Origin: Nephrocerus scutellatus
Taxonomy: Eukaryota; Arthropoda; Insecta; Diptera; Pipunculidae
NCBI GenBank assembly: GCA_947095585.1
Contig: OX352763.1
Span: 66,112,219 to 66,176,218 of the forward strand
Length of the DNA stretch: 64,000 nucleotides
Direction: 5' to 3'
A model generated the notes under the pieces. The model ran no database searches, had not been told where the DNA came from, and saw only the letters and a list, made by a program, of their open reading frames with translations. A program made the translations under genes and the position numbers. Positions 10,035-20,981 of this stretch are shown one piece after another (position 1 is the stretch's first letter; each line of letters opens with the position of its first letter).

Positions 10035-11943
10035 TGTAATGGTGCATGGTGTAGACACAAAACCCTGAGTGAATAACCCTCCCATGTGTGGACCCAAGTA
10101 ATTGGGTGAACAACCCTCACATAGAAGTCTGACAAATTAGGCAAGCGACAGAAACGCTCTTTCCGGTTTGAGATTGTCAGGCAGCAACACGTGTGATGAG
10201 CGCTACAAGGAGGAGAAGCCAATTGGGGAAAAAATATAAAAAAAGGTCAAAGAAGTAGAAAATATTTATGAAAGGACAAAATCAAGAGGAAAGAAATTAA
10301 GAAGAGGATAAGGAAAGAACGAAGAAGGAACAAATACAAAAAAAAAAAAGAACGAACAGAGAGGTAAGACCGTGTCAATTAGTTATTGGGAAAAATCGTA
10401 ATAATTATTTCATAGGGAAAAGAGGGGATAGCCATCGATACCAGGAATGTCGGTGCACTCAGCCGTCTATTTTGCAGCCGATAACGCCATGGATGGCGAG
10501 ATCCCAAAGGGATTGGTTTTGGGAAGCGCCTCACCTTTTCAGTAAAGAAAAGTTTGAAAGGAACAAAACACACACCTTACAAGGAGTAAACGACCTGGGG
10601 AGCACCGGCACACACCAACCTCCATTTCCCTCTCTGAGTGAGTCTTGTAAATTTAAGTTAAATACGTCACAAGTGTTAAAAATACCGGCGACAAACGTTC
10701 GTCTAGTGGCTGAGCATCTTGGTAGGAATTCGATTGCTCCTCGTATTCTGACGCCAGTGGAATGTTCCTCATCCGCCAGAGTTGGCACCTGGTCGTCCGT
10801 ACAGAACGTACTTCGAATGGTCGCCATCATATCACACTAGAACCACTTAGTTATATACTTTTTTGTTAATTTTAGTTATTACCTTTTGTCATAACACTGC
10901 CGATTTTCAATTACACGGCCATTTTATCATTTTATCACACGTGAAACTCCTCAATTAAAAATTGCATAACCACACTTGGTCATTACACGACGCTGGGTAC
11001 TCCCCAAATTATAATTAGATAACTATTTTGTCATTATGCTTCTTTCAAAAGGAAAAAGAAAAGAAATTCCTAATTAGAATTTTTATTATTATTACAATAC
11101 ACATTTTTTTTATCATTACAATACATACTATGTTCACCCATATCTTGTTTATATACTTAATATATGAATTATAATCTCACGCCAGTCCAACGATGCACAT
11201 AACCATTCCTTAACCATAATCATTTATGCTTACTTAGCTATCTTATGTGCCTACCTATAATTAATTATATATCTATTTCTTAATCATAATCATTTATGCT
11301 TACCTAGCTATCTTATATACCTACCTATAATTAATTATATATCTATTTCTTAATCATAATCATTTATGCTCACTTAGCTATCTTATATACCTACCTATTA
11401 TTAATTATATATCTATTTCATAATCATGTTATAATCAAATTATAATCACTTATGCCTATTAAATTATCTTATATACCTACCTATGATTAATGGAGCTATT
11501 TTATATACAGATACTATATAATTATATCTCCCTTAAGATTACATACCTATGTTCACACCACTACTTCATATAGTTATATTACGCTTAAGATTAATTGGCT
11601 TATATTACGTATGGAACTCTATAATTGTAATACACTTAAGAGGACCTTAGTTATATGCAATTAACGTTGTCAATTCCGTATAGCTAATATAGAACTAAAA
11701 GAAATAAAATGGTTTATAACGTGATTAGAAAAAAATAAAGAGTTTTTATTGAGTTTGGATTCGCTGCCTCATGATCGGTTTTTATCGTATCTTAGTACAC
11801 GCAATTATAAATTTATTTGTGGATGGTAGGCGCGGCTGATGGGCCAAGATCCCACCCCAATCCGGCGAGCTGGCTAGCGCGTATGCTAGGCGTGTACCCC
11901 ATGGCCCCGAAGCAGCAGTACCCGTGAAAAATAAACCATTACA
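10035..11943 (+). repeat. 5' LTR of the 10.2-kb Gypsy element
   Basis: 1909 bp, TGTAATGG...CCATTACA. Inside are a purine-rich tract (10255-10365) followed by an AGAGGTAAG donor-like site, and four AT-rich repeats of about 60 bp (TCATAATCATTTATGCTTAC core) at 11210-11460. A conserved block at 11838-11900 is shared with the family A LTR. Differences from the 3' LTR are few: A-run lengths, a 3-base deletion and single substitutions. Confidence 0.92.
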
Positions 11944-11948
11944 TAAAT

Positions 11949-11966
11949 TAGCGCCCAACGTGGGGC
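11949..11966 (+). other. Primer binding site, tRNA-Lys, one mismatch
   Basis: TAGCGCCCAACGTGGGGC matches the Lys-1,2 primer site except at position 2 (A instead of G), within the CCA-pairing part. The spacer from the LTR is TAAAT, as in family A. The mismatch could weaken priming. Confidence 0.85.
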
Positions 11967-13398
11967 CTAAGACGGTTCAGACATCAATCTGAACTCTTTT
12001 GGGTCTCACACACTTTTGTTAGATAATGTTTCTTCCTTTTTGTAAACCACGTTGGTTAATACCAACGTGGGGCCTATCATTTGATAGTCTACCAGAATTT
12101 TCTTTTCCTTTCTTTGATTCGCGAAAAGTAGACTTTTATTTTCGGTTTTCGTACAAGATTTTTCTCTCGATTAATTTCCCTTTCAATATATACTTAAGCG
12201 CCCACACACTTCTTGTGATGGGAGCTCACTAATAGTTTGTTGTAGTTTAATTTTATGATGTGACGACAGTGTGGTTGACGCCATGTCTGGTTATTGGTGG
12301 AGGTGCTCGAACTAAGTTAGAACACGGTTGTTCTTGTTGACTTCTCCGGGACAATCGGGCTCTATTGTTGGCTTTCCTACTGATGACCTAAAGGGCGATC
12401 AAGATACGTTTTTTTTGGTCACTAATTCGAGCCTTACTGTGGCATCCTCGGGACTTGTTTTTACTCGATTGTTAAGTAGCGATCATTAGCTTATTTTGAA
12501 TAGGAAACGGTTTTATTTTGTCGATATTGTTCCATAATAGCCGGCCGCTTAATAGTTAGTATCGCATCATAGTTGGGTATCTTTTATCTTTTATCTTTTA
12601 GGCTGGAAACAGTTTGAACTCGCGACATGTTCGGAGTTAACTGGCCGCTCGTTATATCTTTTATCTTTTAGGCTGGAAACAGTTTGAACTCGCGACATGT
12701 TCGGAGTTAACTGGCCGCTCGTTATATCGTTTTGTCTTTTGAGCTGGAAACAGTTTGAACCCGCGACAGGTTCGGGGTTAACTGGCCGCTCGCGGGTTTT
12801 GAGTTATCGAGTTCAATTTTATCCAATCCTAAGGGGATTCCACAGGGACGCTTGGGTTTAGTTCGGGGTTGTGACTCCTTTAGTGTAGGAGTGGCATTTG
12901 GTAATCCAAATAGGAAAGCTGCCTATTGGCCAATGTCCACTTTGACCCAGAGTAGCATACCTTGAACAAGATTAGCTTGATTGTCAGTAGTTTTATATAT
13001 ATTTTTTTTATCATGTAGGCGATCCGGAATTCGGACATGGGGTGTGCGGATCCAAACTCAATGAACTAAGCAGGAAGACTTTAGTATCCTATTTGGTACT
13101 TTAAATATTATTAATTTATTCTTTAAGATAGAGATAGTATTCGATAATTTAAGTATAATACATCTAATTTTCTTTAGTTCGTAAATGTATTTATCGTACT
13201 ATACCTTCCCAGTGACGGAGGTATAATATTTTTTTTATTTTCTCTTCTTCCCGATTCAAGTAAGCATCCTTGGGGTTTCCCTATTAAAGAAACGCTTTCT
13301 TGAGTTGAGGTCTTTATACGGTCATCGACTAAAACGGTTTTCTCGTAGCTTGTCCATCAAGCAATTTCTTTGGGGAGTTCAATTATTAATTGGCCACA
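11967..13398 (+). other. Untranslated leader of the Gypsy element with 71-bp tandem repeats
   Basis: No convincing gene. Three direct repeats of about 71 bp (TATCTTTTAGGCTGGAAACA core, ending AACTGGCCGCTCGT) lie at about 12584-12795; the third is diverged. A pyrimidine tract with an AG (about 13230-13260) could be a splice acceptor, but this is speculative. Confidence 0.7.
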
Positions 13399-14766
13399 AT
13401 GGCAGTCTATCGGAGTAGGGAGAACTTGCTTGACCTTGGTCAAGATGTCACTAATTTGTGCAGCATTTGTAAGGAAGAGCTTGGCCCAGAGGTGGAAATA
13501 GCAATAACTCCTTGCGCCCACAATTTCCACAAGCTGTGTATTATCGATGCAATCCGGAACAAACCTTCTTGTCCCAACTGTCGGGCTGAGTGTCGAGTAA
13601 ACGACATCAAGCCACTCTTCCAATCAACAAGGAGCACCGACGGTTCGTTTCGGGTGTTACCTACGAACCCTACAAGAGGTGGGAGGGGCGCTAAGCCGAA
13701 GCACTACCGCACCATGGGAACTAGGAAGACCCCTCTCTACCAAAATCTAGCTGTAGGAGGATTGCCTTCTAACGAGGAGAGTCTGAACATGTCTTTCTCA
13801 GTACCTCCTCCGAATATCCGAGGGAATTTATCATTGCCACTTAACGGTATGGACCAAGTTCGTCATACCAGTATTGGAAATTTGGATTCGACGATAAGGA
13901 AGGACACCTTTTCAAGAGAGGAAATAATCAAGATTACAGAGGTTGCGATTGCAAACCACAAGCAGGAACTATTGGGTAGTATCAAGGACCACATTGAAGA
14001 CACTCTGAGTACATTTTTGCAAGGTCAACTGTCAGTGGACGGGAGACACCATGTCAACGAAGCGACACGGAAAGCGCCAAGAGATTCAATCCGCATAGAA
14101 GGACTTGCTCCGTCAGTAGGAACAGAACCTCCTCCGAATACCCCAGCCGAAGCCATTCCGAGATACCTTGCTCGACAAGCGAGAGGAAACTCAGAGAAAG
14201 TTGCAAAACTCATATCAAGCTGGAATCTTCGATTCGAAGCATCGACCACCGGGATTTCGGTGGATGAATTTATATATAGAGTCCAGGCTCTAACCTACCA
14301 GTCTCTTAATGGGGACTTCTCGGCATTGTGTCAACATGCTCATATGTTCTTTGATGGAAAGGCTCGCGATTGGTTTTGGAGGTACCACAAAAGTGTGCCA
14401 AATGTGGAATGGATAGACCTTTGTGAAGCGTTGAGACGGCAGTACAAGGAATTGCGGACTGACTACGATATTCGAGAGCTAATTCGTGGAAGGAAACAAA
14501 GGGATTACGAGAGCTTCGATGAATATTTCGATGCCATATCGGCCTTAATTGACCGGTTACGTGTCCCCATGTCTGAAGCGGAACTAATTGAGACAACACT
14601 GCGGAACCTGCGACATGATTTGAGGCACGAATTATTGCATCTGGAATTCAATACGGTGGCTCAGCTGCGTAGATCATGTAGGCGCCACGAATATTTCGTC
14701 GAGGAACTGCGTAAAGTCCTCCGGCCCCTAGAGTTTTCCAACATCGGAAACATGTGGCTGAATTAA
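13399..14766 (+). CDS. gag: Gag with N-terminal RING-H2 finger
   Basis: 455 residues from the ATG at 13399, which has a good context (CCACAATGG). Residues 21-61 form a complete RING-H2 pattern: C21, C24, C39, H41, H44, C47, C58, C61, that is C-X2-C-X14-C-X-H-X2-H-X2-C-X10-C-X2-C. RING-H2 domains usually recruit E2 ubiquitin enzymes. Residues about 255-430 are a retrotransposon Gag capsid domain (ISSWNLRFEAS, MFFDGKARDWFWRYHK, ELIRGRKQRDYESFDEYFDA). The nucleocapsid knuckle lies in the -1 frame just after. Gag forms the cytoplasmic particle. A RING on Gag is unusual: it could ubiquitinate host or particle proteins, or be a structural relic. The frame is open along its full length. Confidence 0.88.
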   Translation: MAVYRSRENLLDLGQDVTNLCSICKEELGPEVEIAITPCAHNFHKLCIIDAIRNKPSCPNCRAECRVNDIKPLFQSTRSTDGSFRVLPTNPTRGGRGAKPKHYRTMGTRKTPLYQNLAVGGLPSNEESLNMSFSVPPPNIRGNLSLPLNGMDQVRHTSIGNLDSTIRKDTFSREEIIKITEVAIANHKQELLGSIKDHIEDTLSTFLQGQLSVDGRHHVNEATRKAPRDSIRIEGLAPSVGTEPPPNTPAEAIPRYLARQARGNSEKVAKLISSWNLRFEASTTGISVDEFIYRVQALTYQSLNGDFSALCQHAHMFFDGKARDWFWRYHKSVPNVEWIDLCEALRRQYKELRTDYDIRELIRGRKQRDYESFDEYFDAISALIDRLRVPMSEAELIETTLRNLRHDLRHELLHLEFNTVAQLRRSCRRHEYFVEELRKVLRPLEFSNIGNMWLN

Positions 14767-15029
14767 ATGAAGACCAGGAGGCTCTGGTTTCAACTCCTAT
14801 ACCAAGAAACAGTGTGGAGCCCAGACCATTCCAGGCAAGGACTTTAAACTGTTGGAATTGCGGCAGACAGGGCCATCGCTATCAAACCTGTTTGGAAGTA
14901 AAACGAGTTTTCTGTTATGGGTGTGGAACAGCCGAGGTGTACAAGCCACAGTGCGCGAAATGCAGATACCAGGGAAACGTGAAGACGGATGTGAATCCAC
15001 ATCCGTTAACTCAGCCTCGGACCCAATAA
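14767..15029 (+). pseudogene. Nucleocapsid zinc-knuckle segment in the -1 frame
   Basis: This frame opens before 14754 and overlaps the end of gag. It carries CWNCGRQGHRYQTC (C-X2-C-X4-H-X4-C), then a Cys-rich CYGCGTAEVYKPQC-AKC segment, and stops at 15027-15029. The knuckle binds RNA in the family. Gag to this frame is a -1 step. The following protease frame needs one further -1 step, so either a programmed shift or indels separate them; no obvious slippery heptamer was located. It is called broken because two shifts in a row are not usual. Confidence 0.7.
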
Positions 15030-16140
15030 ACCAACTCAAATCGATTTTAAAACGCCCAATCGCAAAGAAAGACTTACATACAGTTCCTCAATCAAAACTG
15101 GCCCGTAAATCTTACCAGGAACGACTGTACAATTACAATATAAAGCGCTCGAGAATATTTGGCTCAGGGGTTACTCTGGCGAACATCAGCATTGGTATCC
15201 GCAGAGCGCAAAGATCAACTAAACGCATGCACCTCCTTCGACGTCAGATTACGAGAACACGTAAACTTTTGCTTTCGGCCATATTTGTGAAAGAGGGTGA
15301 CGTTCGGCCATACGCTCAAGTCCAACTGCTGGGCAGAGTCGTGGCGGGACTTCTGGATAGTGGAGCAACCATCAGCTGTATTGGTTCTGACCTCGCTAAA
15401 GAAATACTCATGTCGACACCAAAGCTAAAACACTTTCGCTATGAAATCAAGACCGCGGATGGTAACGCACAATCGGTGAGAGGCTCCCTGACTGTAGACG
15501 TCACCTTTCGCAATAAAATAAGGAAAATCGAGTTATTTGTGATACCAACGCTTACGCAAAACCTCTACTTAGGAGTGGACTTCTGGAAGGAATTTTCCTT
15601 AGCACCAAGCATCATTGCTGATATTGGCATCGACCAAGAAACTATAGGAGAACGCGACCTAAAACCTCACAACCTGTCAACGAACGAAAAGAAAAGGCTT
15701 GAAGCCGTTAAACAAATGTTTCCGTCCTTTGAAAAAGAAGGATTAGGTAAAACCGCACTTATAGAGCATTCAATTGACGTCAAGGATGCTAAACCAATCA
15801 AACAGCGGCACTTTCCGGTTTCTCCAGCGATAGAAAAATTGATGTATGACGAGGTTGACCGGATGATAAATCTGGATGTGATAGAGGAATCCAACAGCGC
15901 ATGGAGTTCGCCTGTAGTACTCGTTAGAAAGCCAGGGAAGGTTCGCTTATGCTTGGATTCGCGGAAAGTAAATCTAATTACAGAGAAGGATGCGTATCCA
16001 TTACCACACATTGAAGGCATTTTGAGCCGTTTGCCCAAGGCCGAATTCATCTCTAGTCTAGATCTAAAAGACGCGTTCTGGCAAATCCCGCTAGAAGTGA
16101 AGTCTCGTGAAAAGACAGCGTTTACGATTCCCGGGCGATG
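14940..16140 (+). pseudogene. pol: Pol: protease and N-terminal half of reverse transcriptase
   Basis: After a basic linker, the protease has its triad as D-S-G (GLLDSGATISCIG) at 15356-15364. The RT part begins near 15800 with LVRKPGKVRLCLDSRKVN and the metal-binding segment SLDLKDAFWQIPLEV. The frame is lost at about 16135: IPGR is followed directly by MPFGLCNAPQT in another frame, so about seven conserved residues between these motifs appear to be deleted with a frame change. The catalytic half is therefore separated. The open frame runs on to 16183 in shadow sequence. Confidence 0.82.
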
Positions 16141-17367
16141 CCTTTTGGACTATGCAACGCTCCTCAGACTATGTGCCGGTTAATGGATAAGGTGATCCCG
16201 AATAGCCTACGGGAACAGGTGTTTGTTTACTTGGATGATCTTTTGTTAATATCTGAGAAATTCGATACACACTTAGTACTATTAGCCGAAGTAGCCAAGC
16301 TTATTAGACGCGCTGGACTCACGATTAACGTATCCAAAAGTAAATTTTGCCTCACTGAAGTGAAATACTTAGGGTATATCGTTGGGGATGGAGTACTGAG
16401 AACCGACCCAGAAAAGGTATCGGCAATCTCTGAATTTCCCACACCATCGACAGTTCGACAGCTTCGAAGGTTTCTAGGAATGGCTGGCTGGTACCGGCGT
16501 TTCATTGCAAACTTTGCAGAAGTATCCAGCCCGTTATCGAATTTACTCAAGAAAGCTCGTAGTTTCAAATGGACACCCGAGGCACAACAGGCTTTTGTTA
16601 ACCTCAAAGTAAAATTAACCTCAGCTCCGGTATTAAGGAATCCAGATTTTCAACGGCCATTCATAGTACAGTGTGACGCAAGCCAGCATGGTATTGGCGC
16701 GGTGTTGGCCAAAAAGAATGATAGTGGGGATGAGGTTCCGATAGCTTATATGTCACAGAAACTCAATAAAGCACAACAGAACTATTCGGTCACCGAACAG
16801 GAGTGCCTGGCGGCAGTGTTGGCTATAAAGAAATTCCGAGCATATATTGAAGGCCAGGAATTTATGGTGATCACAGACCATGCTAGTCTCCAGTGGCTGA
16901 TGAAGCAAAGCGATCTCAGCGGGCGCCTGGCTAGATGGGCACTAAAGCTACAGGGCTTCACGTTCTCGATTTGTCACAGGCGTGGCACCGCCAATGTCGT
17001 GCCAGATGCCTTGTCGCGAGTTCACTCTGACAAAATTTGCTCGATAAGTGGGATTGGACCGGAAATTGATTTGTCGTCGCCTGCGTTTGCTTCCACTGAT
17101 TATGAACTATTAAAGAAAAGTGTTAGGGATAACCACTCCAAATTTCCAGACGTAAAAATCAAGGGAGAGTATGTGTACATACGTCGGAACTCATCATCGA
17201 CAAACGACACTCAGAACCCAGACCAGTGGAAACTTTGGGTGCCTAAGGAAATGACTGAGGAAATTATTAGGCGGGCTCATGATACACCGACTGCAGCTCA
17301 TGGAGGGTTCGAGAAAACACTCGAGCGCATTCGTCGTCACCTGTTCTGGCCAAGAATGTACAAATAA
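16138..17367 (+). pseudogene. pol: Pol: RT catalytic half, RNase H and integrase N-terminus
   Basis: It starts inside RT at MPFGLCNAPQT and has the YLDD active site at 16228-16239. A connection (FLGMAGWYRRFIANFAEVS) and an RNase H domain follow (FIVQCDASQHGIGAVLA near 16660-16710, ITDHASLQWL near 16870). It ends in the integrase zinc domain (HDTPTAAHGGFEKTLERIRR). An in-frame TAA at 17365-17367 interrupts the zinc domain, and the frame continues after it. Confidence 0.85.
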
Positions 17368-18009
17368 ATCCGAAAGTATGTCATATCTTGTGAAGTATGT
17401 CGAACCACTAAGTCACCGAATCGGGTTCTTCGCCCTCTCATGGGTCAACATACAGTCTCAACTCGGCCATTCCAGAGGATTTATATCGATTTATTGGGAC
17501 CATATCCCAGAACTAAGTCAGGAAATATTGGAATGCTAATCGTCCTAGACCACTTTAGTAAGTTTCACTTCCTAGCACCATTGAAGAAGTTCACGTCGAA
17601 ACCCATTTGTCTGTATCTAGAAAATAATATTTTTCATACATTCGGGGTACCAGAAACACTGGTGTCTGACAACGGATCACAGTTCAAGTCGAATGAATTT
17701 GAAGCATTTCTAACCACTTATGGTATCAAGCACGTATATACAGCAATATATTCACCTCAGGCAAACGCATCGGAAAGAGTCAATAGATCCGTCATTGCCG
17801 CACTAAGAGCATACATTAGACCTGATCAAACAGATTGGGATCAACATACTTCCAGCATCAGCTGCGCTCTCCGAAACTCCATACACAAGTCCATTAAATG
17901 TACACCATATTACCTGCTTTTCGGTCAGAACATGATACTGCACGGAGCCAGCTATGAATTACTCCGGAAACTAAAACTTTTGGCAGAGGCTGATACAAGG
18001 ACCACCTGA
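17368..18009 (+). pseudogene. pol: Pol: integrase catalytic core
   Basis: This is the same frame as the preceding part, after the TAA. The remaining zinc ligands are in YVISCEVCR. The acidic triad is D at 17488-17490 (YIDLLGP), D at 17668-17670 (SDNGSQF) and E at 17773-17775 (ANASERVNR), giving 34 residues between the second and third acid. The ANASERVNR signature fits the Osvaldo/Ulysses-type branch. The frame ends at a TGA (18007-18009) caused by a frameshift around 17990-18000. Confidence 0.85.
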
Positions 18010-18311
18010 AAGTAATTCGCGATAGAGCAGAACAGAACATGCGAGCAGAATATGACAAAAACGCTAGAATTTATAATTTGAGGTCCCGTCCGATAAATTA
18101 CGCAGTAGGGCAGGAAGTCTTCCGTCGCAATTTCGCCCAGAGCAGTTTACGAAAAGGATTCAACGCTAAATTGGCACCTACGTTTTTAAAAGCCAGGGTA
18201 AAACGCAAGCTGGGGAATTCCTATTATTCGTTGGAGGATTTAAACGGCAAACCGTTAGGTACCTTTCACGGCAAAGACATATTTTCCTTACACGACGAAG
18301 TCAAGATCTGA
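18003..18311 (+). pseudogene. pol: Pol: integrase C-terminal domain
   Basis: It is shifted from the core by a small indel. It contains RDRAEQNMRAEYDKNARIYN, VGQEVFRRNF and a terminal FHGKDI motif, the usual Gypsy integrase tail. It stops at 18309-18311, 50 bases before the 3' LTR. Those 50 bases (18312-18361) are not purine-rich, so the expected polypurine tract is not visible. Confidence 0.82.
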
Positions 18312-19564
18312 CGAGCACCTTCAGATTGCTGGTAAGTAAAATAACACCCAGCAACCTGTTTTGTAATGGTGCATGGTGTAGACACAAAACCCTGAGTGAA
18401 TAACCCTCCCATGTGTGGACCCAAGTAATTGGGTGAACAACCCTCACATAGAAGTCTGACAAATTAGGCAAGCGACAGAAACGCTCTTTCCGGTTTGAGA
18501 TTGTCAGGCAGCAACACGTGTGATGAGCGCTACAAGGAGGAGAAGCCAATTGGGAAAAAATATAAAAAAAGGTCAAAGAAGTAGAAAATATTTATGAAAG
18601 GACAAAATCAAGAGGAAAGAAATTAAGAAGAGGATAAGGAAAGAACGAAGAAGGAACAAATACAAAAAAAAAAAAAAAAAGAACAAACAGAGAGGTAAGA
18701 CCGTGTCAATTAGTTATTGGGAAAAATCGTAATAATTATTTCATAGGGAAAAGAGGGGATAGCCATCGATACCAGGAATGTCGGTGCACTCAGCCGTCTA
18801 TTTTGCAGCCGATAACGCCATGGATGGCGAGATCCCAAAGGGATTGGTTTTGGGAAGCGCCTCACCTTTTCAGTAAAGAAAAGTTTGAAAGGAACAAAAC
18901 ACACACCTTACAAGGAGTAAACGACCTGGGGAGCACCGGCACACACCAACCTCCATTTCCCTCTCTGAGTGAGTCTTGTAAATTTAAGTTAAATACGTCA
19001 CAAGTGTTAAAAATACCGGCGACAAACGTTCGTCTAGTGGCTGAGCATCTTGGTAGGAATTCGATTGCTCCTCGTATTCTGACGCCAGTGGAATGTTCCT
19101 CATCCGCCAGAGTTGGCACCTGGTCGTCCGTACAGAACGTACTTCGAATGGCCATCATATCACACTAGAACCACTTAGTTATATACTTTTTTGTTAATTT
19201 TAGTTATTACCTTTTGTCATAACACTGCCGATTTTCAATTACACGGCCATTTTATCATTTTATCACACGTGAAACTCCTCAATTAAAAATTGCATAACCA
19301 CACTTGGTCATTACACGACGCTGGGTACTCCCCAAATTATAATTAGATAACTATTTTGTCATTATGCTTCTTTCAAAAGGAAAAAGAAAAGAAATTCCTA
19401 ATTAGAATTTTTATTATTATTACAATACACATTTTTTTTATCATTACAATACATACTATGTTCACCCATATCTTGTTTATATACTTAATATATGAATTAT
19501 AATCTCACGCCAGTCCAACGATGCACATAACCATTCCTTAACCATAATCATTTATGCTTACTTA

Positions 19565-19861
19565 TGTAGGACCAATGAACACTTCACGTCTTAGTGTGAA
19601 CGCCAGCCACAATGACATTTTCAATGTATAAAATTCGACCAGGTTGAATACCATACACTCTAAAATATGAGCAAAAAACGTCAGCGACAATGAATCAACA
19701 TGCTGAAGAACAAGAAATTCTTTTTGTGCCATCCATGCAAACGGATGTTTTTTATAATTGTTAAATTGAATAAAATTAAGTTTTTTTGTATTTATTAAAT
19801 TTGGTGCATCTTTTATTTCGAAAATACCTTCGCCTTTTGATATAGGACTAATGAACCTAAA
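19565..19861 (+). repeat. 5' LTR of the intact Gypsy
   Basis: 297 bp, starting TGTAGGACC and ending ACCTAAA (AA instead of the common CA). A TATAAAAT box is near 19629 and AATAAA near 19771. Confidence 0.93.
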
Positions 19862-19863
19862 TC

Positions 19864-19881
19864 TGGTGATCCCTAAAAAGT
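19864..19881 (+). other. Primer binding site, tRNA not identified
   Basis: TGGTGATCCC starts two bases after the LTR. It begins with the required TGG; the first ten bases resemble the tRNA-Trp complement with one mismatch, but the rest does not, so the primer is left open. Confidence 0.5.
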
Positions 19882-20198
19882 ATACGCGTGGAAAAAGGTG
19901 TGAAAGTAAAGAAAAATACTACATATATACGCAAGTATAAAATCATCAGAGGTAGCTATATTATCGGCATCGCATAATTAGCGTGGCCGAACCAAAAAAT
20001 ATATGGTACAGTCAAGCAGTGCGGTTATAAAAACGGCATATAAGGATATATACGCAGTGCAGCAATCTTTTTAAAAGGTACGACTAAAATAATCAAATTC
20101 ACAAGTAAAATATTTTACGTACGCAAGTGGAATCACAAGGCGCAGTTTATTTTATTAAAATAAAAGTTTTTTTGAAAGTTGCGTTTGGGTTTGTTATA

Positions 20199-20981
20199 AT
20201 GACGAATGATACGGACAAAGGTGAAATATCGCACGCTGGCGAATTAAAAGTGACGGCAGCCATTAAAATTCCACCATTTTGGACAGACCGCCCAGAATTA
20301 TGGTTTGCGCAAATTGAGGCACAGTTTGCATTATATCGCATCACAAATGATACAGCTAAATTTAATCATGTTATCGCTAATTTGGAGACAAAAATTTTAC
20401 AGTATATATCGGATGCAGTTACTGATCCACCTGTGGCAGATAAATATATTTCCCTAAAAAGGAAAATTATCGACTGTTTCGCAGAAAGTGGTCAAACAAA
20501 AATTAAAAAATTGTTATCTGAACTCCAACTGGGAGATAAAAAACCATCTCAGTTGCTGGCAATGCAAAAAGAGTTGGCAGGTACTACTGTAAATCAAGAA
20601 TTTTTAAAAACCTTATGGTTGCGACAGCTGCCAGTGCCTGTTCAATCAATTTTAACTGTCAGTTCTGGTGATGTAGACGACCTGGCTAAGTTAGCTGACA
20701 AAATAATGGAGGTTAATCAAAACACTTCAAATGTTGCTACGACTTCAATTGAACCACGTAGTAGCGCATCAATTCAAACTCTGGAAGCAAAAATTAACGA
20801 ACTGACCGCCAAAATTAATCAACTTCAACGTCGTAATAGAAGCCGATCAAGGTCAAGAACGTCTCAAGCACGAAGCAACACACCAGCAAAAAAACAGTAC
20901 GATAACTGCTGGTATCATTATAGGTTTGGTGAAAAGGCCAGTAAATGTGTTCAACCATGCAAATTTTCAAAAAACAATTAG
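20199..20981 (+). CDS. gag: Gag of the intact Gypsy
   Basis: 260 residues from the ATG at 20199 ([11 protein letters not shown]). An upstream in-frame GTG at 20127 is not taken. The capsid domain starts with [20 protein letters not shown], typical of insect Gypsy Gag proteins, and runs to about residue 170. A predicted coiled coil ([19 protein letters not shown]) and an Arg/Ser-rich RNA-binding stretch follow. The C-terminal zinc motif is C-X2-H-X9-C-X3-C ([18 protein letters not shown]). The stop is TAG at 20979-20981, four bases beyond the slippery heptamer. It forms the particle and binds RNA. Confidence 0.92.
   Translation: MTNDTDKGEISHAGELKVTAAIKIPPFWTDRPELWFAQIEAQFALYRITNDTAKFNHVIANLETKILQYISDAVTDPPVADKYISLKRKIIDCFAESGQTKIKKLLSELQLGDKKPSQLLAMQKELAGTTVNQEFLKTLWLRQLPVPVQSILTVSSGDVDDLAKLADKIMEVNQNTSNVATTSIEPRSSASIQTLEAKINELTAKINQLQRRNRSRSRSRTSQARSNTPAKKQYDNCWYHYRFGEKASKCVQPCKFSKNN

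Noticed and set aside
10472..10840. A 122-residue frame and its antisense 99-residue frame in the 10035 LTR, repeated at 18803-19168
   Set aside because: They lie in U3-like LTR sequence, are conserved only because the LTRs are near-identical, and have no recognisable domain.
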